Source: Adineta ricciae (lineage: Eukaryota; Rotifera; Eurotatoria; Adinetida; Adinetidae). From it: a DNA stretch of 64,000 nt. Both the position numbers and the translations under genes were made by a program. Under the pieces are notes generated by a model. That model was not told where the DNA came from. It was given only the letters and a program-made list of their open reading frames with translations, and did no database searches. Below, piece by piece: positions 9,746-21,643 of the stretch; within the stretch, counting starts at the first letter, position 1, and each line of letters opens with the position of its first letter. Location of the stretch: NCBI GenBank assembly GCA_905250025.1, contig CAJNOJ010000092.1, positions 124,001 to 188,000 on the forward strand, given 5' to 3'.

Positions 9746-12700
9746 CACGCTTTTTGAGCTTCCGTAACTAATTCACATATTTCCTTGGTTGAAGAATGTA
9801 ATCTTATCAAGCAATCTTGGATTTCTTTGACACTGTTCTCAGTTACATTTGCATTAGCTTCTGTATTAGCTACATCTTTTCCTTTATCAATCTTCGTTGA
9901 ATTTGTCGTAGAAGATAATCTAAATAGCACATTTTGCTTTCCGAGAATCTGAACTTGTTCGTCAATTTACCCTGTTGTAGTCGATTTGGATGATTTCACT
10001 ACATCATGTGCATATTTATACGTAGATGCACCTTCGAATTGACACCATTTTTTGACATGCGATTCGTTTCTAGGAATTATTTCTAAAAAGAAATCACTCG
10101 TTCTTCATCAATCCATAGGTTTAATTCAACTTACTGAAAATTTTCTTCGTAAATCTTGCACTTTTGCCTTGAATTTGTTCTTTTATAACAAAGAGATACG
10201 CCATTCGAAGTAGTGAAGCTAAATTCATCACCAGACTTATGGGAGGTACAAATGGTGATCGTGTAAAGTAATCACGAACAAGGAAATATTGTTGATAGTG
10301 CCAAATCTTCTTCGTCTCATCATACACTTCATCATATCGTTTGCTACAACATCCACCATATCACTCATCACTGTCAAACGACACACTCCTACCTGAAGAT
10401 GGCAATGAGAAGATTCGTCAGAAGAATATTCACAAAGATCAGATGAACAGCAAGTAGCACATGAGTAGAGATCGACCATCCAGCATCTGCATGTCCTGTT
10501 CAATCACAAGTATTCAACCTATCAATTGATTGCGGTCTTGTGATCAATACATACCATCGAGACTCATGAGTTCGTTGTCGAATTCACCATAGAGAAAGTA
10601 GTAGACAGGATAGATGACGTTGCGAAAGATGCTTCGACCATCGAATCGAGTATCGATAGGACCACCTGTGTCGGTGGTGAAACCGTTGACTTTGGGGTAG
10701 TAAACCATGGAACGGGAAGCGACACCATAGGCAATCATGACAATGGCAATGATGCAGAGAAAGAATAAGAGATCTTTGAGCTAGAAAAGAAGAAAGATGT
10801 TGACGAGGAGTGTAGGTGTGTAGAGTACCATTTTCCAAATAGCGACAAGTTGTGGTCCAAGGAATGGTACTACGATGATGAACGATAAGGACCGAAGCCA
10901 CCAGAGTTCCAGATCAATAGCCATGATTACTCTGCAGAGTACAATGTATATAACTATATTCATATATAGGAAACAAACCGTGCGGAAACGAAATCTTGCT
11001 CCGAATCAGTACTTGTAAACCGTAGGATTAATCCAATATAAAAGAGTAGAAATGAAAGGAGTGTCATTAGTTTTAGAAAACTTCCAAAATAGTTCGTTAA
11101 TTTTCCTTGCCAACTGAGACTATCTTGGCTGAAAAACTAAAATAAAGTTCAATAATGAATTACTAGCGAAGTAGAAACGAAAACCAAGCACTCACATAGT
11201 GGATTTCTTCTACTACCATGAAAGTAACTAGAATAATTGTGGCAATTTCAGTCCAATGAATGGATGGCGAACTACCAGTTGGTGGTGAAAATTTAAATAG
11301 AAGGAAGTATGAAAAGAATAGGAGAAACACAATGTAAGACACCTATAAAAAATTTAGCAAATAGCAAAGCCTATGTTAGTAGAGCCCGTGTACAAACCAG
11401 ATGGTAGGCGTATTTAATCGGGAGTGATTGATGAAATTTAATTAGTTTAGGTAAGTACCGTTCGTATGCTGGTTTAGGTACAGATTCGCGAGGATATTCC
11501 AGTAGAAGCGAATCGTGATAGTTCAGTCCATTCGATTTCAGTCGATACTGATACCTTCAATGAATATCTCTAGTATCGCTTCGTTTCACAATTGAAGAAA
11601 TTACCTGCTATCCGTAGGCTCAGGTGTTTTGGGTTTCTAAAGTGCAATTCCTATATTTCTTCTTATCTCCTTCTATTTTTTGTCTAACCTGTTCACCTTC
11701 TCGATATCTAACGCATAGAGGAGCTGCCAAACCACATGTTAGAAATCCTAACGCCAAGCCCAGTACATCACGTTTTCTTCCTTGCTCAGGGTACAGTTTA
11801 TCGTACCAGATATTATTCAGAGCTTGAACACAACAAGGTGTAGAGAGAAAGTTTTTATCATCAGCGACTGCTGCAATCTACAAACATATTTCAGCACAAC
11901 TGATTATCCGGAAAATAACATTCAGATATACTTTACTTGTAAACAAGTAGCGTAGCCATATAGCTCGTTTTGTTGTAAAATGATCGCACATGCTTTCTCA
12001 CGATCATGGTCGTCACATTTGTCTATACAATCAATGGCATATTGTTCGAAGTATGTTGCACTTGTCTTGTAGTCAATTTTCAGATCTTCATGAATAGCTT
12101 TTGTATGATATTCTTTGAAGATTTTCGTGGCAATCAATGCTGGACAAATGCGATATTTCATATGCGATAGAAAAACTTTGGCCATTTCGACATAATTCAT
12201 CAGAATCGCCCATAGAAACAGATCGCGCATGATATAATCTCGAGCTTTTTGGTCGGAATACATAGACTTTTTGTCTTCGATTGTATCTGAATCTTCATCA
12301 ATAACTGAGAGACTGTATGCTTTACGGTACGCATGTTCGTCTTCAAATGAATCAAAATATAGTTTGTGCATTTTATCACCAATCAGCTGCAGAAGAATTA
12401 TATTTAACTTTTCCACAGATTCGATCTTCTTTTCTTTCACTGAGCTATCTTCATCAATGAAATGCTTTAATTGTCGACGTTTATCGTTCTAAACATACAA
12501 GCATAGCAATATTTCCTTTCGAATCAACAGCTCTCATACCACTTCCTTGGATGTATACAAATTGAGAAGGAATCTTTTATACCGATACTTTTGTAACAGT
12601 CCTTTTTGTCCAAAGAATGTTTCACTTGGATCAATTCCTAAGTTGAGAAATTCATCAACAAAGGAAGGTAATTTGTTTTTTAGAGCATCGATGAAAGCTT

Positions 12701-14834
12701 GATGTTTATCCTAAAGAAATGTATGATTGTTTAGCAAATAATATTAAAATAGAAATCTTACTAAGATATGATTCAATGAACCTCGAAAAATCCATTCTTT
12801 TGCTGCTTCAATACAATTCCAAGCCATTGCGATGCGAAGTAATTTGGATCTCTCTGCATTCTGCTCTTTTCGATCAATGAAGTATTGAGATTCAACTTCA
12901 ATGTTTTCTTCTGGAGGTCCTGATCGATCGATTTGTTTCGTTTTCGATAATGTTTGCCGTGCTAAAAGTTTGTCTCTCGTCACAGAATCGAAAAGGTATT
13001 TTAACTTACATAAGCAAAGACTTCGAAAAATCGTTTCCAATAAATTCATATCCGAACTTAAGTTGCACACGGTAAGGTTCGATCGAACAGCTGGTTGTAA
13101 ACAATATATCGCTTGCTTAACCAGAGTTTCGCATTCTGGTTTATCTTCATCAGACAAGTCTTGACTTTGACTTCCTTGATAGCTTTCGGTTCGATTGAAA
13201 AAAAGGATATTTTTCAAATCTTTCTCCAAGAGCTCTCGATAACTTTCGAAAAGTCTAAAAATAATATTAAAATGCAAACGAAATCGTATCTCATATTTAC
13301 CGTTCGACAGGGTTCGAATCGTTAGTTCCCGATTGCGTATCACTATACAACAAAAATGTGTAATTCCCACGACTGGAGAGAAAACAACATTACGCTGTAT
13401 TAGTGTCCAAATTGATATTATCAATGTCATAAACTTTTAGTCGATTTTTAACATCATTGTCAAGGTCTTTCGTGCGTAGCAACCATCGATGCAAAAAATC
13501 TGCCACTCCACCACTGCCCTACATATGCGTATCGGAAGATTTACATAAAATATCATGCTATCTCCTGTAATCTTACGTTAACAATTACAACAGGAACATT
13601 GGATTTTAAGTCATAATACACATTTCTTAGAGTATCCTTTCCTCCTTCAACAACTAGTGTAACAACTGGAACTAGATATCGAACAAACAGAAGAAACTTT
13701 ATGCAGTAGTAAGATGCATATAAATCAAAACAAATACGTACCGAAAACATCGTTTTTATGTTGTAACCTTCCAAGATGTACTACTAAGCGTGTTCGATAA
13801 TCTCCTATATCATATTTACGAATAGTCCCATCATCTAGCATAACATAATGAGTGTGATTCATTTCTAAATCACGTTCGCCACTGAATCGTTGCCTTTTTT
13901 CCTTTTCAATCGAGAGTGTTGATTTGTCCGCAAATTTCTGTCGTAATCAAAATACGTATTTCGATTTAGTTATTCAATTCAATTCAATTCAACCTCATCT
14001 AAATCTTCTGTTCTAGAACGTAAAGCTTGTTTTTTATTGCTGACACAACCCCATTTACATAAACCAATAACAGTGAGTTGTTTTGTCTTTAAATGTGTCA
14101 ATCTAACTTGACTAATCGCTTCACCAACTAGTTGAGCAACACCAACTTGATATCCCGTCGTAATTAACCATGCGTCTAAATTTAGCTCTTTGAAAATAGC
14201 ATCGAGTTTTGATGAAGCATACTGGATTTCAAAGCGATATTATTAATGCCGTTGATGAAATTCATTACAAGCCGATCACTTAGCTTGAAATATTTAGCAC
14301 CGCCGACAATTGATATGATGAAATCAGGCTGAGGAATTTTCCACGCCTCGAGAAGGATCCTCTCAAGCGTTTCCACGGGTGTATCCAAAGCAAGTTGAAC
14401 ATACTAAATTCAAAATATACTATGCTGATGAACACGAACCTCTCGCTTCATGTACATACAACTCCATTGTTCACAACTGGCCCATGTTTGGCATTTGGCA
14501 TTAGTACTGTATTGTTTGTCATACTCCATTTTGTTGTATGCGAAGAATTGGATTTGTGTTGATGATGTGCTTGTAGATGATTACATTCACAAATATTCTG
14601 ATCGAATCCACTACAAGAATGAAATTTCACCGCTAACACATGTAAGTGTCGAAACGAATATTACTTTTGTTCTTTGGGAGTATATTTACAGCATACTCGA
14701 TAACAAATGTTCAATTGATCAATGATCTGGTCTCGACTCAACTCTTGATTTGCCTAAATTCAGTCACATCACGGCAAGTAAAGTTTTCTTCTCAACTATA
14801 CCTTGTAATGTTCTTCACGACTGCTAGCATGCAT
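9746..14834 (-). CDS. TRPM-like cation channel, copy B (apparently complete)
   Basis: I could join the N-terminus by hand: ATG at 14834 (MHASSREEHYK), then ANQELSRDQIIDQLNICYRV, CCKYTPKEQN, GFDQNICECNHLQ and the conserved TNNTVLMPNAKHGPV. The SLOG-type region follows (PDFIISIVGGAKYFKLSDRL; AWLITTGYQVGVAQLVGEA; VIGLCKWG), then the helical region (YIMRDLFLWAILMNYVEMAK). The S5-pore exon (10556-10740) reads FFLCIIAIVMIAYGVASR and NVIYPVYYFLYGEFDNEL; the pore loop YGE resembles the acidic filter of TRPM6/7-type channels. S6 (HLIFVNILLTNLLIAIF) and TRP helix (KKIWHYQQYFLVRDYF) follow. The tail after the TRP helix is only about 150 residues and ends ELVTEAQKA-stop at about 9746. There is no NUDT9-H or alpha-kinase domain. 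Exact boundaries of some middle exons were not traced. Function: plasma-membrane cation entry, ligand unknown. Confidence 0.87.
10248..10555. repeat. near-identical patch in TRPM copy B (partner of 8851-9158)
   Basis: This is the second member of the 308-base pair described at 8851-9158. It spans the S6 exon, the short intron after it and the TRP-helix exon of copy B. The identity stops abruptly at the left edge within the TRP-helix exon. Confidence 0.92.
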
Positions 14835-15425
14835 TTTCGAAAGTAATAAGTTGTACAACACTGTGTAGGTGCACCGACAACCTCATTAAAAAAATTATAT
14901 AAACAGCACACAAGAAAAGGTTTCATGACTACGTGAGTATGACGACCTGGAAATTTACTTGGAAAGGGAACTGTGAAGCCAAAAAAATAGTAAGTTTGCA
15001 ACATTTGCCAGTTTTCTTTCTTAAATTAATCATACTATGTAAATGAAATCACGATTGATGCAAACTATTACGATAGACGATATGATGTGAGTAATATTTC
15101 ACATTTCATACTTCATTATCGTACCATCATAGGATGATAAAAGATTATGTTTTCAGAAGGGACTATTGAGTGTATTGGTCATGTCTGGTAGTGTGAAAAA
15201 GAAGAAAGAGAGGAGTTCTAAATTTCTTCCCTTAAACACTTCAGCGCTCTCTTTAAGGTCGTTTGCGGCAAAGAGTACATTCTATTTTGTAGTGTTGCAC
15301 GTTGCACGAACCAGTTCCGTAGACATTCACTCTCAACAAAACTTTTTAAACGTACTCCAAAACCTCTGAAGCGCTCTTGGTAAGAATTTTACATCTATCA
15401 TCAATTAAAATAATAAAATTTACGC
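14835..15425. other. intergenic region upstream of TRPM copy B
   Basis: About 590 bp without a convincing gene. The open frames present are short and show no domain. The region should hold the promoter of copy B, which is transcribed leftwards from 14834. Confidence 0.45.
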
Positions 15426-15917
15426 TACGTACTTGGTCAAGATCGACTTATTATTGCTGATTCAGCGTCTCCTAAAAAAGTTCTCTACAAAATTATCCGT
15501 TAAAACAAAGACTATGGTTATATTCTTGGTTGGACAAGAAACCGAACTAATATAGCGGTCATAGCTACTCTCGATAATACAATAGTGTGGTATCCATATC
15601 CAATGAAAGATGATCCGCAATTTTACTCAGAACAAGAGCGCAATGAAAACTAATGACGGAATGAATTGCAACAATCTTTATTAATTTCACGTGAACTATT
15701 TGATGATGTATTGAATGTGACTTTTTTCATTTACAAAGAACATATACAATTTGCTTATAGTACCGATGAGATTGTAGCGAATACGAGTCATTTTCATCGT
15801 AGCACATCACGTGATGATAAGTCTGTCTGTTCTTTACGAATTGCCGAAGATGTTAATTCGAAAATTGATCCTGACTTTCTCATTACCATTTGTATTTCGA
15901 TAGATTACATAGAATGA
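15426..15917 (+). pseudogene. decayed protein-coding frame with internal stops
   Basis: One reading frame stays protein-like for about 160 codons but is broken by stop codons at 15501, 15651 and 15654. The pieces in order begin VLGQDRLIIADSASPKKVLY, YGYILGWTRNRTNIAVIATL, VWYPYPMKDDPQFYSEQ and, after the double stop, SRELFDDVLNVTFFIYKEH through VNSKIDPDFLITICI. The composition and continuous frame suggest a former exon rather than chance. No GT..AG intron removes the stops. I do not recognise the family. Further protein-like scraps lie at 16440-16632 (FVDGIQICQSDFNELSVP) and about 16640-16760 (ITEYSKKAKELYLKLQDQ), which may be later exons of the same dead gene. A sequencing-error explanation would need several independent errors. 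Confidence 0.4.
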
Positions 15918-17238
15918 CTATATTATTTTTCACTCCCTTATTCGACATATGTCTAATCTCGTTTATTAGAATACAGAGCAAACGAATACATTTAATAATA
16001 TTTATCTGATTAATAAAATTTGTAAAACTAGCGATTTACTTTCGAATATTAAAGTGCTCAAAACGATGAATTTCTAGCATGATCTTTCTTGAAACTCACC
16101 AATCATATGCTGAAACTAGTCGAAAAATGTCAAAAGTGTGGCATAACACTCCGATGGCTGGCTCCTGGCTGTTCCGAGCAGAACCGGATAAATCAGATCT
16201 CCGACTTCGTATCCTGGAATAATACTTCCATGAAATCTCTGGAATGTTGTCGACATTAAATGGGAGCATATTGACGATCGTAGAACTTAACGGTATGTTG
16301 TTTATGTAGACGAACGAAGAATTCAATATGAATGTTTATCTACTTACATAGATATAAAGATATGAAAAACATATTCTCTGCAAGTCGTAGAAGCACTGGT
16401 AAGTATATTTTGACCTTTTGTGTAGCGGCTAGATTATTTCTAAGTGTTGGTTTTTGTCGATGGAATACAAATATGTCAATCAGATTTTAATGAGCTATCT
16501 GTACCAATAACTAAACCTGAAGACCCAAAAGTAAGTATGAATTTTCGATTGAAAATGAATCCGAAGCATTTGATTTATCAAGTTTGTAAACTAATTCTAA
16601 AAACCTCTACATGTGAATATTATCTTCGATGATTTCTAAAGTATTCGCAATGAAGAACGAAAAAGAACTCCAAGGATTACTGAATATTCAAAAAAAGCAA
16701 AAGAACTTTATCTAAAGCTTCAAGATCAAATGAATAGCATTCAACGTTCATGCCCTTATATACTACACAAGTTTTTTTCATGAAACAGATCATCATCCTG
16801 CATAATCAACGATATTGAGCAAGCAAAATAACAGTTAAAACTACTAAATATGCATTGATGAAAACATAAATATGTACTTGACTTCGATTGTCGTGATAAA
16901 CAAGATTAAAAGGACAACGAATGTTAATCCTATAAAAGGATTTTACTCTGTTCAAATAGATATTTTTCATTCATAATCGGGTAATAACTCTCTGTATTTT
17001 GATTTAAAATAAGATACTCTTGTTTTGCTGGAATCCGTTTCGAAATGATGAAAAAGAAACTTTGATTTAAGGAAAAAGATCCATACTTTTGTCATGAAAA
17101 CAATGAATCATTTCGTTTTTCTCGTTAATCTTTGAAAAGGCTGAGATTAACATTTGAATCATTTCAATTCTTTTGCTAAAATATATAACACATCACAGAA
17201 ACTTATTATTCGTAACATAATAAAACAAAAGATTAGCA
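15918..17238. other. intergenic region with possible pseudogene scraps
   Basis: About 1.3 kb separating the decayed frame from the serine protease gene. Apart from the short plus-strand fragments noted under 15426-15917 I see no gene. The last 300 bp would hold the protease promoter. Confidence 0.4.
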
Positions 17239-18194
17239 ATGTATTTCGAACAGCCTTATAGTGCATCCCAATCACTCCCACCGCCGCCTCCAGCTCCATT
17301 TAGGCCGGCATCTGGACTCAGAGTACGACAAAGATCCTTTCGTTGCCTACTATTTTGCGCTGCTGGAATCTGTGCTTTAATTATACTGGCTGTATTGATT
17401 ACATTGCTCGTACTTTATTTTATTCGTTATCGACATACAGTTTCAACACTCTTATCCTATCCAGATTTTGTTTGTGGACCACGACCATGTGGCTGTCCAA
17501 ATTTCCATAAACAAAAATCATCGATTGGCAAAATAGTCGGTGGAAAAGATACTCTTCCATTTACGTATCCATGGTTAGTTGCACTAGCTGAGCGATCTTC
17601 AACAGATCCATTCTGTACGGGATTTATCATATCTTCCAATGCAATTTTAACTGCAGCACACTGTCTCAATGGACGTACCCCTAATCAAATTCAACTCTTA
17701 GCTAAAGCTCATGACCTTCGTCAATTTCGTGGTGAACGATACAATGTTGCTCGATGGTTCAATCATCCCGAATATCAACACAATAGCAGTATGTTCGTCA
17801 ACGATATAGCCATACTTAAAATCACAACTACATTTGCTCCGGATTTGCAACCTTGTTGTCTGCCAACGATGCAATCATCGATCTATCCTCGTGCACAAAC
17901 CACAGCTGTTGTTAGTGGATGGGGCAAACTGACATCCAGGCCAAGTACTCGGAATTCGCCAGTCCTGCAACATGTCGTCATGCCTATTGTTGATGAGCGA
18001 AACGGGAAATGTCAAGAATCGATTATCGATTCCACTCGGCAAATGTGTGCAGGCTACAATCATCTACCAATCGATACATGCTCAGGTGATAGTGGTAGTC
18101 CTTTACTAGTTGTAGAATATAATAATCAAAACCAAGGCCATTTTGTTGCAACGGGCATCGTTAGTTACGGTAATAGTCAATGTGACGCATCTAT
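17239..18194 (+). CDS. membrane-anchored trypsin-like serine protease (C-terminus missing)
   Basis: A single uninterrupted exon from the ATG at 17239. Residues 1-36 are a proline-rich cytosolic head, 37-62 a transmembrane helix (type II orientation), and 63-98 a short cysteine-containing stem. The activation site is GK98|IVGG. The S1 catalytic triad is visible: His141 in TAAHC, Asp189 in NDIAIL and Ser285 in GDSGSP. Asp279, six residues before the catalytic serine, is the specificity-pocket aspartate, predicting cleavage after Lys/Arg. No LDLa, SEA, SRCR or CUB module is present, making it a minimal member of the type II transmembrane serine proteases. The frame is intact until GIVSYGNSQCDAS, where the N at 18195 cuts it; the usual last 20-30 residues (PGVYTRV region) are missing. 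The 62-residue head plus TM makes signal-anchor targeting to the cell surface likely. Confidence 0.88.
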
Positions 18195-18195
18195 N
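18195..18195. other. assembly gap (single N) between serine protease and DCLK
   Basis: The base lies inside coding sequence of two convergent genes. On the left the protease stops just before its conserved C-terminal strand. On the right the DCLK kinase stops in its activation loop, right after GPIKTV. Both missing parts, plus the intergenic DNA between them, must have been lost at this join. Confidence 0.9.
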
Positions 18196-21100
18196 AACGG
18201 TTTTTATTGGTCCAGATACTTGCATAGCTAAGCCGAAATCTGTTAGCTTGATTGTGATACGTGCGTCTCTTCTTTGCATTACTAATAAATTCTCCGGTTT
18301 TAAATCTCGATGAACGATCTTTTTCGCATGTAAATACAATAGTGCTTCACCAACATCTTTAATCATCAACGAAGCCGTTGGCTCATCAAAACGACGATGT
18401 TTGGTAATATAATCAAACAGATCTCCACCTTTAATCAGTTCCATCACGAGGTATATTTCATCCGGTGTTTCATAATCTTCGAATAATCGAATGATATTCG
18501 GATGATTACACATGTACATAATATTGATTTCATGATCCAACATATATTCTTTTCCCTACAATTGCAAAAGACAAATAATTACCAATTGGACATTTGCTCG
18601 AGCAAATTTCATTTACTTTCATTTTGGATTTATCGACAATTTTAATCGCGTACTCACGATCACTACCGCGTAATTTCGATCTGTGAACAACAGCAAAGTT
18701 CCCGTCGCCCATCTTTTTTCCAAGTTCATATCGATCTGTGACAACAGTGGATGACGTATGCTAGACGAGAAAGAAAAGAGGATTAGTTTCTGAAGGATGC
18801 TCAGGATATTCATCTTACTAAGACAGATGAACGTTTCTTTAGTACAGTTTTTTTCGGAATAGTCTCTGCTGACGCTCCGGCAGCGTTTACGTCTGTAGTA
18901 ATTGGATTATTCTCATCATGATGATTGACACGAGTTGATGACGTTATAGAAGTGGGTTTATTGTTGGACACTTTGGTTATAGCACCATTGTTTGAAGGAA
19001 AATTCGGAGAAAATGCACTGGTACCTGCTATCGGTGTCTTCGATTTATGACCACGAACATCATCATTGTTCATGTCGACTGCTAATGGTTCGAATTTCTG
19101 TGTTGCTGGCTGATCTTTTCGAGTTACCAGTTTCTTTCGACGTTCATCATCGTCTTCTTTTAAACGTTGACGTTCACGCTCACGTTGTTGATCAATTATC
19201 TTAGTGTCTGCTGGTTTAAGTGTCGTTCCTTTTTAGAAAAAAGAAGATAATGTGACATTTCTTTCCTGATGAAAAGGTTCAAAGAAAGTGAATTAATAAT
19301 TCTTCGACTGTAGACATAAAAACGTCATAATTAACGACTATATTCGATGTGTTTTCTTACTTTTCTGTCTGCGTCCAATAAGATCATTAGGGGTTGGTGC
19401 GTCTTCGGAAACAAGTTCATGTTGTTTGCTCGTTGCATTTACAGGCCGTGATGGTGTTTTACGTGATGTTGTCAGCTCGCTATCTCTACCTGATAGTCCA
19501 TCTTCATCGTCGAGGAAACCACTGTCACGTATACTAATCACTTTTTTACTCTCGTTTGTCGTGACACCTATTTGTGTGTTCGGTGTTTCACGATCGCGAA
19601 GTGGTTGCAAATTTTGTTTAAAATGATTTCTACTAACACCAGCATTACGTGATGTTGAACGTTGAGGATCATTCATTATTTCTACGCTAATTTCTTGCAA
19701 ATCCGTCAATGAAAGATCAGCGGAATTGGTTGATGCAACGAAAACATCATCTAAAGATTAAGTCTTGAATAAAAGAAAAGAGCAATGCAAGCTGATAATA
19801 CGATTACCTTCACGAAAAATATCATTAATACCATTCACTTGTTTACCTTTGAGAGTGAATAATCGTCTGATCTAGAGAAGTAAAGTATTTTTCTTCAAAA
19901 AGAATCCATTCAATAGACAAGGGATGCCAGCAAAAAAAGAAAATTACCTACGCATGAGAGATAGAGATGAAAGAGAAGTTCTCATCCTGTTTATTGTAGC
20001 TAGAAGTTTTGCTTTCTAATAATGCATTACTGACAGGAAAAGGGTGATGCGGAAAAACTCTCCTCGAGAAAAAGAAATGAGATTTTCTCCTTACCTGATC
20101 TTCAATAAAATAAGACGTATTTTGATGTTTTTTTTTCTGTCTGTCTGACGACTATCCATCTATCTTATTCGATATATGTTGCTTACTTTATCGGCTCGAT
20201 TCTTTTGATAACCAAACGATTCGGATACATCCGATAGGAGTTGTTCGTAACTTTGAACGGTTCGGCGACTAACGAAAATAGTAATGGATTTATGCGGCTT
20301 TTCGCTTCCTTGTTTGACAATTGTGATTTGACGTGATTTGTTTTGTGTACCATCGTATGAATATCTAGTTGATTTGAAAAGAATTTTCTTCTGTGTTTGT
20401 TGATTGGAATTAGTTATCGAAGGACTGATCGATTGTAGAAGATTATTTGCTGGAAAGCGATTCACTGTTGAGTTCACATTTGAGTTCGTCGGAGACGTAC
20501 TCAGAGGAGCAGGTTTAGCGTTCGGTAATGTCGGTAGATGACGTATATTCAGTCGATGCGACGGTTGTACCTCGTGCGTTGGATGCCGAACTTTAAATTA
20601 AATAGAAAAATAAATTAATTGTCAATTTTCGTCTCACTTAACTATTTTAATCTGTTATTTCATTCAAGTTGAATGCTCAAAGCGCTATTCGATCATTAAT
20701 TAGTTTTGTATATCTCATTTATTTCGATTTCCTTGCGCCTCAAAAATTATCAACACCTACGTCAAAGATAAGATGACAAGTTTGCAAAATTAAAAGGACT
20801 AAACTTTTATTGTACCTATACGAGAACAAAATTGATAGGATTATCAAAATAGAATGTCAACTAGTTTCTATAAGCATCATGCCTGGAACCTGAAAAATGA
20901 TAATAGCTTTTTTTTTCTTTTTGTTCCTTTCGGTTTCAGCCGGTTTTTACTCTTTCTTTCCCTCGTCCTCTTCTCTGCTGATTTTCAATTAGTACATTTT
21001 TATAATAATAAGTAAAAATTTATGGAAGATGAAGAAGCAGAAGAAAAACATTGTGGAGTACTTAAACATGCAACAATACATAGAGAAATCTCATAAATAT

Positions 21101-21643
21101 CCCAAGAAGAATAATTATAATCTGCTTGCATGAAGAAAGATCGCCCATTAAGTTATGGATCAACATGAATAAAACAGAAAAAGAAGGCTTACGTTGCTCG
21201 ATATTGAATGTCAAACGTGGCACGGATATTGTAGCATAATCAATTCGTTGAAACGGTTCGAATGAAGCACAGACATACGAAGCACCATCTTTAATAATAG
21301 TAACATCTGTTACTTCTGATCCTTGATTAGGTGTAAATAAGCGTCGTACACCATAAGGCAAATCGATTGTTGTGGATAGTTCTTGTAATAGTTGTCCAAG
21401 ATTGGAATAGTTCTGTGGAATGATCGCCGTTTGCTTGCCAGGGAAATACCGATCGCCATTGCGGAAGAGAGTGACTTTACGCGGTGTTGCTTGTGGTGAC
21501 AGATCATTTTTTAATTTAGGTAAAGCGCGACGTGTGTTTTTTTGGAAGGCTTGTTCTTGCTGCTGCGATTGATGTTGCTGTTGAGACACATTTGGGATAG
21601 GACTGCGTGACCATCCAATATGTGATGACAGGATATCCGTCAT
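18196..21643 (-). CDS. doublecortin-like kinase (kinase C-lobe missing)
   Basis: Read right to left from the ATG at 21643. After a Gln-rich leader comes the first doublecortin domain (RKVTLFRNGDRYFPGKQ ... LPYGVRRLFTPNQGSEV), then in the exon near 20160-20480 the second (RQITIVKQGSEKPHKSITIF ... SYEQLLSDVSESFGYQ). A long Ser/Thr-rich linker (about 18810-19740) leads to the kinase: MGDGNFAVVHRSKLRGSD (glycine loop), YAIKIVDKSK (VAIK lysine), HRDLKPENLL and DFGLAM. The gene is cut by the N at 18195 in the activation loop, so the APE motif and C-lobe are not in the window. Doublecortin tandem domains bind microtubules, and the CaMK-type kinase acts on cytoskeletal and neuronal targets. Order and content match animal DCLK1/2 (zyg-8 group). 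Confidence 0.9.
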
